The notes beneath the pieces were generated by a model, which worked only from the letters and a program-made list of their open reading frames with translations, ran no database searches and was not told the origin of the DNA. Below are positions 1-3,640 of a stretch of DNA of 6,133 bases, in pieces (position 1 is the stretch's first letter; each line of letters opens with the position of its first letter). Location of the stretch: assembly GCA_023433755.1 (NCBI GenBank), contig JAEYUA010000139.1:1-6133 (forward strand), written 5' to 3'. The stretch comes from Bacteroidota bacterium. Lineage in GTDB: Bacteria > Bacteroidota > Bacteroidia > Chitinophagales > Chitinophagaceae. The translations under genes and the position numbers were made by a program.

Positions 1-96
1 GACCAGGCTATCAAAAGAGAAAAAGTGATCAAAGGATGGACGCGGGATAAAAAGATCAATCTTATACGCACCAAAAATCCGGACATGAATTTTTAA
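1..96 (+). CDS. GIY-YIG nuclease family protein, C-terminal fragment
   Basis: Frame 1 is open from the window edge to a TAA at 94-96 and gives 31 residues. The fragment contains IKREKVIKGWTRDKKINLI and then KNPDMNF before the stop. This matches the C-terminal end of the small (80-100 residue) GIY-YIG endonucleases of Bacteroidota, which typically read AxxREKxIKxWxRxKKxxLI followed by NPxWxDL. The catalytic GIY and YIG strands, the Arg helix and the metal-binding Glu would lie outside the window, so activity cannot be judged. Family members are single-domain DNA nucleases, often present in many copies per genome and of unknown cellular role. Downstream there is only a weak 5-bp hairpin (111-124) without a U-tract, then an array of structured repeats. 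The family call is from recognised residues, not from a search. Confidence 0.8.
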   Translation, partial: DQAIKREKVIKGWTRDKKINLIRTKNPDMNF

Positions 97-309
97 ATGC
101 CGAGATCTTTGGTGGTTGGCCACCTAAACAACCTATTGATCTTAAATCGTACAAGATCCTTCGCCGGTGAGATGGTCGTATGCGATGCGACTGCCCGGCT
201 CAGGATCACCCTACAGAAAGGAGCTGCTGTGTTCCTTCGGAGCTGGTGATGTGGTTGTGAGAACAGTGTGTCTCACTCCGCTCCTCAGGATGATAAGGGG
301 TTAACTCAA

Positions 310-341
310 TTCGAAAATTTCACCTCGTTTTGATTTTCGAA
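310..341. repeat. Imperfectly spaced inverted repeat between elements E2 and E3
   Basis: TTCGAAAAT at 310-318 is the exact reverse complement of ATTTTCGAA at 333-341, with a 14-base loop. A further TCTTCGAAGA palindrome follows at 345-354. The flanking GGTTAACTC occurs at 299-307 and again at 397-405, so the whole spacer between the two inverted elements is itself bounded by a short direct repeat. No function is evident. Confidence 0.45.
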
Positions 342-542
342 AAATCTTCGAAGAAGAAATCTTTTCTGACATATACAATTCTAAACTTCATTCTCTGGTT
401 AACTCTTTGTCATCCTGAGGAGCGCAGCAGCCACACTGTTCTCTGGTAAATTAAAAGCGCGACGAAGGACCAGGGAGCTATTTGAGGGGAAAGTTATCCT
501 GAACCCGCAGGATACAATTTGTTCTCTCATGAATGGTTGGCG

Positions 543-597
543 GGTGAAGGATCTGGTACGACCTAAGAGCTTCTGCCTTCGTACCAAATCCTTCGCC
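543..597. repeat. Long hairpin joining repeat elements E4 and E5
   Basis: Bases 543-560 and 580-597 are complementary at 16 of 18 positions and are separated by a 19-base loop. The arms are the GAAGGATCTGGTACG ends of the oppositely oriented elements E4 and E5, so the two elements meet tail to tail. In RNA or extruded DNA this would be the strongest stem of the left region. There is no following U-tract, so it does not look like a simple terminator. Confidence 0.6.
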
Positions 598-646
598 GGT
601 GAGATGGTGGTATGCGATGCGGCTGCCCGGCGGCAAGTCAGGATGA

Positions 647-846
647 AAAATTTAATTTTGTAATGCGTATAGCCTCCGGTAAATTAAATTTCAATGATAA
701 AGTTTACTGGCTGGAAAACTTTTCAAAACGATCAGACCCAGATAAATAATAAGATCATTGGATCAATGTCAAATGTTCTTGTAACATCTATTATCACTTT
801 AGCAAAATCGATATTAGGGTTGGATTGCAATTGCAAAGAATAGTCC
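647..846. other. AT-rich intergenic stretch with no recognised gene
   Basis: Nothing here looks like a gene. The only ATG-led frame of note is a 28-codon one at 663-749, with no convincing ribosome binding site and no recognisable sequence. A 12-bp perfect palindrome TTGCAATTGCAA sits at 825-836. The stretch follows the repeat cluster and ends at the terminator of the minus-strand lipoprotein gene. It may be decayed sequence. Confidence 0.5.
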
Positions 847-873
847 ATAAAAAAAGCCGGCATTGCCGGCTCT
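847..873 (-). terminator. Rho-independent terminator of the PepSY-like lipoprotein gene
   Basis: On the minus strand the sequence folds as AGCCGGC - AAT - GCCGGCT (855-871), a perfect 7-bp GC-rich stem with a 3-base loop. It is followed at once by a run of seven T (849-855 read in reverse). It lies just downstream of the stop codon at 878-880, as expected for an intrinsic terminator. Confidence 0.9.
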
Positions 874-877
874 TTCA

Positions 878-1399
878 TTAGTCCTTATTCTTTTGTTTGA
901 GAATCGTACCATTACTGTCGATCAGCAATTTCACTTTGTCATCATCAGTTCTTTTCAGCTTGATCTCGTATGCGGTGCTTCCACCCCACATTTCCCTTTG
1001 CACTTTTTCAATGGTGTAATCCTTGAACTGCGCATTCAGGGTTCCATAAACCGCCGATGGCAGGTTGTTATGGTTACTGATGGAATACGCGCTGCCTACC
1101 CATATGCCTTCTGAATCATACCAGGCATAATAAGAATCAGCACCCATGTCGAAACGCACTACGTAATCGTTGGCATCCAGTGCTTGCCAACCAGTCATTT
1201 CCCAGTCAATGGGAACCGTGGCGGCATCATACTGCGTCCAGGTTACATTCGTTGCGTTCGGATATTGTGCCGCGAAATCGGCCCTGACCGCTACTGGCAG
1301 GTTATCATACGCCGGGTTGGATGATGTGGAAGTACGCGTGGTCTGGCAGGATGTTACCAGCAAGGCTGCTGCTACAACAAGACTCATTATCTTTTTCAT
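878..1399 (-). CDS. PepSY-like domain lipoprotein
   Basis: This 173-residue exported protein begins MKKIMSLVVAAALLVTSC, a signal peptide with a lipobox-like VTSC at residues 15-18. Cys18 would be the lipidated residue, followed by a Ser/Thr-rich linker (19-29). Two PepSY-like units follow. Unit one covers about 33-105, with LPVAVRADFAAQYPNATNVTW, then YYAWYDSEGIWVGS. Unit two covers about 112-170, with LPSAVYGTLNAQF, then EIKLKRTDDDKVKLLIDSNG. The pattern of a helix with LPxxVxxxFxxxYP and then beta strands ending in D-x-x-G is typical of the Bacteroidota PepSY-like family (PF11396 type, once described as beta-lactamase-inhibitor-like). Members are small envelope proteins of unclear role. The gene stands alone with its own terminator. 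Its leader contains two dyads that suggest regulation. The family assignment is likely; no biochemical role can be inferred. Confidence 0.82.
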   Translation of the reverse strand: MKKIMSLVVAAALLVTSCQTTRTSTSSNPAYDNLPVAVRADFAAQYPNATNVTWTQYDAATVPIDWEMTGWQALDANDYVVRFDMGADSYYAWYDSEGIWVGSAYSISNHNNLPSAVYGTLNAQFKDYTIEKVQREMWGGSTAYEIKLKRTDDDKVKLLIDSNGTILKQKNKD

Positions 1400-1401
1400 A
1401 G

Positions 1402-1434
1402 ATCAAAGGTTTGATAATCAGAAAATATTTTCTG
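1402..1434. promoter_or_regulatory. Two adjacent dyad sequences in the leader of the PepSY-like gene (possible operator)
   Basis: CAGAAAATATTTTCTG at 1419-1434 is a perfect 16-bp palindrome, and one mismatch further out it extends by two more pairs. Next to it ATCAAA-GG-TTTGAT (1402-1415) is a 6-bp inverted repeat with a 2-base spacer ending just before the ATG. Both lie between the promoter candidate at 1447-1454 and the start codon (1399). Binding by a dimeric regulator or an mRNA hairpin is inference; no known regulator site is recognised. Confidence 0.35.
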
Positions 1435-1446
1435 GTTCTGTATTAC

Positions 1447-1454
1447 CAAACATT
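1447..1454 (-). promoter_or_regulatory. Weak -7 promoter candidate for the PepSY-like gene
   Basis: Read on the minus strand, AATGTTTG matches the Bacteroidota -7 consensus TAnnTTTG at five of its six fixed positions. It lies about 48 bases upstream of the start codon. No clear -33 TTTG is seen at the usual distance, so the call is tentative. Confidence 0.22.
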
Positions 1455-1474
1455 CTGCCAGACTATATGGAAGA

Positions 1475-1502
1475 AGCTGCTAGCGGCTAGCTTCTAGCAG
1501 CT
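1475..1502. repeat. 9-bp hairpin within the CTAG array
   Basis: AGCTGCTAG (1475-1483) is the exact reverse complement of CTAGCAGCT (1494-1502), leaving a 10-base loop that itself contains another CTAG. It sits just past the stop codon of the small Cys/His-rich gene, on its downstream side. It lacks a T-run, so a terminator role is doubtful. Confidence 0.45.
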
Positions 1503-1526
1503 AGTAGCTAGTAGCTAGTAGCTAGT
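1480..1526. repeat. Period-7 CTAG tandem repeat array
   Basis: CTAG recurs at 1480, 1487, 1494, 1501, 1508, 1515 and 1522, exactly every 7 bases. The heptamers read CTAGCGG, CTAGCTT, CTAGCAG, then CTAGTAG three times, then CTAGTTT. Read in another phase there are four perfect AGCTAGT copies (1499-1526). The last CTAG provides the TAG stop of the minus-strand gene ending at 1522. CTAG is a rare tetranucleotide in many bacterial genomes, which makes seven copies in 47 bases conspicuous. Confidence 0.85.
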
Positions 1527-1848
1527 TTTTCAATAATCTAAAATAAGTAACAACGAAGCGGTCCTTCACAACCGTACCCTGCACTTCAGCTTTACGGATG
1601 GCATTGCATAAGCCGGTTTCATCATGCGCATCGCCATGGGCATCGATATGGGTGCCGTCAACAAACATGGCCTTGCCATCAATACGCACCGCGAGGTCGC
1701 AGGATTTCCCAGGCAAACTTAGTTTGCACTGCCCGCAGGCGGCTTCCACCACTAAAAGTTTTTTTGTTGAATCAGGTTTTTCTGATAATTGTGCAGATGC
1801 AAATAAACCTGCAGTGATAAAAGACAGAAGAAGAATAAATGGTTTCAT
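1522..1848 (-). CDS. Small secreted Cys/His-rich protein (DUF6370-like)
   Basis: This 108-residue protein starts with a signal peptide, MKPFILLLSFITAGLFASA, probably cleaved before Gln20. The mature part carries CGQC (Cys38, Cys41), then Cys50 in GKSCDLAVRIDG, the stretch DGTHIDAHGDAH (His67, His71, His75), and Cys81 in GLCNAIRKAEV. The core VVEAxCGQCxxxxxGKxCDLAVRIDGK resembles a family of small Bacteroidota proteins I recall as DUF6370; the name is from memory. Four cysteines and three histidines in about 45 residues suggest disulfides or metal binding, which is inference. The start lies 27 bp downstream of the FG-GAP gene with no terminator between, so co-transcription is likely. The stop codon is the last unit of the CTAG tandem array, which may mark an altered 3' end. 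Confidence 0.75.
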   Translation of the reverse strand: MKPFILLLSFITAGLFASAQLSEKPDSTKKLLVVEAACGQCKLSLPGKSCDLAVRIDGKAMFVDGTHIDAHGDAHDETGLCNAIRKAEVQGTVVKDRFVVTYFRLLKN

Positions 1849-1875
1849 TGAAATAGATTGCCGGTAAATTTAAAC

Positions 1876-3039
1876 CTATTCGCCTGAATAAAACAGCCGG
1901 TCAGCACTGCGGAAACAGCCAAAATAGATATCCGGCCTTTTATCTCCGTTGAAATCCCTCACTTCCACGCTGATCGCGTCATTCGTAATTCTTTGGGCGA
2001 ATACCTTATCCGTTGCTTCCGTAAATTTTCCCTTGCCATCATTTTCAAAATACTGGGAATAACTGCCAAACAGGTTGGCCAGCACCATATCCATATCTCC
2101 ATCACCATCAAAATCGGCAAAGGCCGCGTCACCGGTATTCAGGTTGTTCTCTCCACTGAGGCGCAGGGAAGTTTCATCCCTGAAAAATCCCTTGCCATTA
2201 TTGACCAGGATGCGGTTGGCTTTATCCGTCTTCTTTCCAAAATCCACATTGCAGATCAAAAAATCCATGTGGCCATCAGCATTCACATCCACCAGCCTGA
2301 TCTTTCTTGTTTCCTCTTTTGCTAACGGGAATCTTTCCTTCGTCGCATCATTAAAATTTCCTTTGCCATCATTGAGGTAGAAACGGTTGCCATTTTCATT
2401 ACCCATCACCAGGTCAAGGTCACCGTCCTTATCAAAATCCCATGACTGCACATCCTGTGTTACGGTATAATCCACCGGCATCCGCTTCCTGGTTTCATCA
2501 GTAAAATTTCCCCTGCCATCATTGGCAAGAAAAAAATCCTGGCCGTCATTTCCCAGTATCAAATCCATATCACCATCCTGATCATAGTCGGCCATGTCAA
2601 CCGCATTGGAGACGCTTGTAACCGGAAGGGCTGCATTGTTATCTGTAAAGTACCCCTTGCCGTCATTAAGATAATATTCATGGACCCGGTCGTCCTCACT
2701 TACAAATACAATATCAATATCACCATCCTTGTCAAAGTCAGCAAGTGCAATATCCTCGCTGTCATGAATCACCTGTGGTAGTCGTGCCGCCGACTGGTTG
2801 CTGTATTTACCATTGCCTTCATTAATGAGGATGATATTGGCCTTGAATTCCATGGCAAGTACAATATCGAGGTCACCATCCTTGTCGAGGTCTGCCACTT
2901 CAATATCCATAGTATTGTTGGCAAGTTCTGGAAATGGTAACACTTCCGTTGATACCTCTTTAAAACGAAGGGCCGCCGGAAGCCAGCTACAAAAAAATAG
3001 AATGAGAATAATGAGTGGCCAGTGGTTGCGGAGGGGCAT
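1876..3039 (-). CDS. Exported FG-GAP/VCBS repeat protein, seven-bladed beta-propeller
   Basis: This 387-residue protein has an N-terminal hydrophobic segment (about 8-24) preceded by Arg4, consistent with a signal peptide or anchor; no lipobox is seen. Seven Asp-rich calcium-binding loops recur about every 50 residues: 50-58 (DLDKDGDLD), 101-109, 151-159, 201-209, 251-259 (DVNADGHMD), 309-317 (DFDGDGDMD) and 362-370 (DFNGDKRPD). The first six are each followed by an N-[DEN]-G-[KNR]-G-x-[FY] turn (for example LNDGKGNF). This is the FG-GAP/VCBS repeat pattern (PF13517 type), and seven units fit a complete seven-bladed propeller. The last loop is degenerate, as is usual for a closing blade. Such proteins are extracytoplasmic, calcium-stabilised and often adhesive or ligand-binding, with partners unknown here. 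It is the first gene of a probable two-gene unit with the Cys/His-rich protein 27 bp downstream. Confidence 0.88.
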   Translation of the reverse strand: MPLRNHWPLIILILFFCSWLPAALRFKEVSTEVLPFPELANNTMDIEVADLDKDGDLDIVLAMEFKANIILINEGNGKYSNQSAARLPQVIHDSEDIALADFDKDGDIDIVFVSEDDRVHEYYLNDGKGYFTDNNAALPVTSVSNAVDMADYDQDGDMDLILGNDGQDFFLANDGRGNFTDETRKRMPVDYTVTQDVQSWDFDKDGDLDLVMGNENGNRFYLNDGKGNFNDATKERFPLAKEETRKIRLVDVNADGHMDFLICNVDFGKKTDKANRILVNNGKGFFRDETSLRLSGENNLNTGDAAFADFDGDGDMDMVLANLFGSYSQYFENDGKGKFTEATDKVFAQRITNDAISVEVRDFNGDKRPDIYFGCFRSADRLFYSGE

Positions 3040-3108
3040 AAAAAATTATTTGAAGTAAAAACTAAGCAGGCTCATTGATTTGGTCAAAGGGTATTACACC
3101 AATGGTGA

Positions 3109-3123
3109 ATGGGCTTTGCCCAT
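3109..3123. repeat. Short perfect hairpin in the divergent intergenic region
   Basis: ATGGGC-TTT-GCCCAT is a 6-bp stem with a 3-base loop, lying between the divergent starts at 3039 and 3159. It overlaps the candidate -33 TTG of the + strand promoter, so it could act as an operator or simply be a short dyad. No regulator is recognised. Confidence 0.35.
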
Positions 3124-3142
3124 GGCATAATTTTTACCTTTT
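3116..3142 (+). promoter_or_regulatory. Candidate Bacteroidota-type promoter for the 71-residue protein gene
   Basis: TACCTTTT at 3135-3142 matches the -7 consensus TAnnTTTG except for the final base, and TTG at 3116-3118 can serve as the -33 element. The 16-base gap between them is slightly shorter than usual. Transcription would start near 3149, leaving about ten bases of leader before the ATG at 3159. Confidence 0.3.
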
Positions 3143-3158
3143 TAATGAAAACTATTTT

Positions 3159-3374
3159 ATGCGCGAAAACCGGAATAACAATCATGCGGTAGATCCTTTT
3201 AAAGGGGGTACAGGCAATGCTTCGAATCCTTCGATTGAAGAAGCGGCTGAAGGACGGACTGGAGCTTCTTTCATGGATGAAAAAGCGGAGACTTATATCA
3301 GGGAAGCTGGGAATATCGAGGACATGCCTGATGAGCGTGATGAGCAGGAGAGAGAGAAAGCTGATGGCGATTAG
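3159..3374 (+). CDS. Small acidic hydrophilic hypothetical protein
   Basis: From the ATG at 3159 the product is 71 residues, MRENRNNNHAVDPFKGG onward. The frame stays open upstream to a TTG at 3075 and passes an ATG at 3102, but that extension runs through a hairpin and a promoter-like sequence. I therefore prefer 3159, which is preceded by an AT-rich leader typical of this phylum. There is no signal peptide, membrane segment or cysteine. An Asn/Gly-rich head is followed by a strongly acidic tail: residues 40-71 contain 14 Asp or Glu, in the string AETYIREAGNIEDMPDERD and beyond. I do not recognise a family; the protein is probably cytoplasmic and partly disordered. The final residues and the TAG stop overlap a short direct repeat (AGCTGATGGC). 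It is transcribed divergently from the FG-GAP gene and convergently with the MG2 gene. Confidence 0.6.
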   Translation: MRENRNNNHAVDPFKGGTGNASNPSIEEAAEGRTGASFMDEKAETYIREAGNIEDMPDERDEQEREKADGD

Positions 3375-3382
3375 CTGATGGC
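3359..3382. repeat. AGCTGATGGC direct repeat across the stop codon
   Basis: AGCTGATGGC occurs at 3359-3368 and again at 3373-3382, separated by GATT. The stop codon TAG (3372-3374) lies at the junction, so the last codons of the 71-residue protein come from the repeat. Gene-end repeats of the form GCTGATGGCT are the sort of low-complexity units seen elsewhere between genes in this window. Confidence 0.6.
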
Positions 3383-3420
3383 TTATATACGCTGCCTATA
3401 AATATTTTGGGAAAGAAGAA

Positions 3421-3600
3421 TTTAAACGCAGAGGGCGCCAAGGGCAAACTTTCAATAAAGAATTAGCTTGTTACGCAAAGGGCGCTAAGATGAAACCTAA
3501 CAGAATACGTAAAGATTATTCGAATTTATCTTTGCGTTTTCTTTGCGTAACAACTTCAAAATTCAGTAAATGTTAATCCTTTGCGCCCTCTGCGGTTAAA
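3421..3600. repeat. 180-bp nested inverted-repeat element built from four CGCAAAGGGCGC-like units
   Basis: Three stems are nested around one centre. The outer arms 3421-3443 and 3578-3600 are complementary at 21 of 23 bases. The middle arms 3468-3480 (TTGTTACGCAAAG) and 3541-3553 match exactly over 13 bp. The inner arms 3507-3516 and 3528-3537 match at 9 of 10. Seen another way, a unit close to ACGCARAGGGCGCNAAG occurs twice forward (from 3426 and 3473) and twice reversed (about 3528-3548 and 3579-3596). The element fills the gap between two convergent genes, ending 41 bp before the stop of the MG2 gene. No coding frame is evident. It may be a MITE-like or REP-like sequence, or a bidirectional terminator; both are inference. 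Confidence 0.8.
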
Positions 3601-3637
3601 AAAGCCAAAGGCTAAAGGCTAACAGCCATCAAGCCTT
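3598..3637 (-). terminator. Possible weak terminator of the MG2/plug gene
   Basis: On the minus strand, AAGGCT (3632-3637) can pair with AGCCTT (3615-3620). A second small hairpin AGCC-TTT-GGCT (3603-3613) runs into six T (3598-3603). AAAGGCT is also tandemly duplicated (3607-3613, 3614-3620). The stems are short, so termination may depend partly on the neighbouring nested inverted repeat. Confidence 0.35.
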
Positions 3638-3640
3638 CTA

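Larger units (their letters stand above)
148..646. repeat. Cluster of five related intergenic repeat elements in mixed orientation
   Basis: Five elements of about 50-63 bp share the ends tCATCCTGA (left) and gAAGGAtC (right) but differ inside. Their positions are E1 155-206 (minus), E2 231-293 (minus), E3 410-471 (plus), E4 495-554 (plus) and E5 587-646 (minus). E1 and E5 are near-identical inside: 148-198 and 580-630 match at 47 of 51 bases as direct repeats. E2 and E3 are inverted relatives with exact 12-bp (259-270 / 432-443) and 14-bp (280-293 / 410-423) complementary blocks. E4 contains a 7-bp hairpin (495-501 / 508-514). The block has no credible coding sequence. Similar CCTGAG...GAAGGATC repeats are common between genes in Bacteroidota, which is general knowledge and was not searched here. 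Confidence 0.75.

Noticed and set aside
108..127. GGTGG-TTGG-CCACC hairpin after the GIY-YIG stop codon as a terminator
   Set aside because: The stem has only 5 bp and no T-run follows, so it does not meet the pattern of an intrinsic terminator.
399..587. Minus-strand open frame of 62 codons
   Set aside because: It runs through repeat elements E3 and E4, and its C-terminal LLRMT-type peptide is what such repeats give when translated. It has no ribosome site and no family resemblance.
148..646. CRISPR array
   Set aside because: The repeats differ in orientation, length and interior, there is no regular spacer size, and no cas gene is present.
663..749. Short + strand frame of 28 codons beginning MRIASGKLNF
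   Set aside because: Too short, no start signal, no recognisable sequence, and located in AT-rich sequence after the repeat cluster.
1170..1490. Plus-strand open frame of 106 codons opposite the PepSY-like gene
   Set aside because: It is antisense to a well-supported gene with a lipobox and family motifs, and its own product has no coherent features.
1993..2380. Two overlapping plus-strand open frames opposite the FG-GAP gene
   Set aside because: They arise from the repetitive GGTCACCATC-type complement of the Asp-rich loops; the minus-strand propeller explains the sequence.
3075..3158. N-terminal extension of the 71-residue protein from TTG 3075 or ATG 3102
   Set aside because: The extension passes through a hairpin and a promoter-like sequence and has an unrelated composition (Trp, Phe, Cys) compared with the hydrophilic body.
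3421..3600. Insertion sequence or tRNA/ncRNA gene
   Set aside because: No transposase frame is present, and no cloverleaf or known RNA family can be recognised; only nested inverted repeats are evident.
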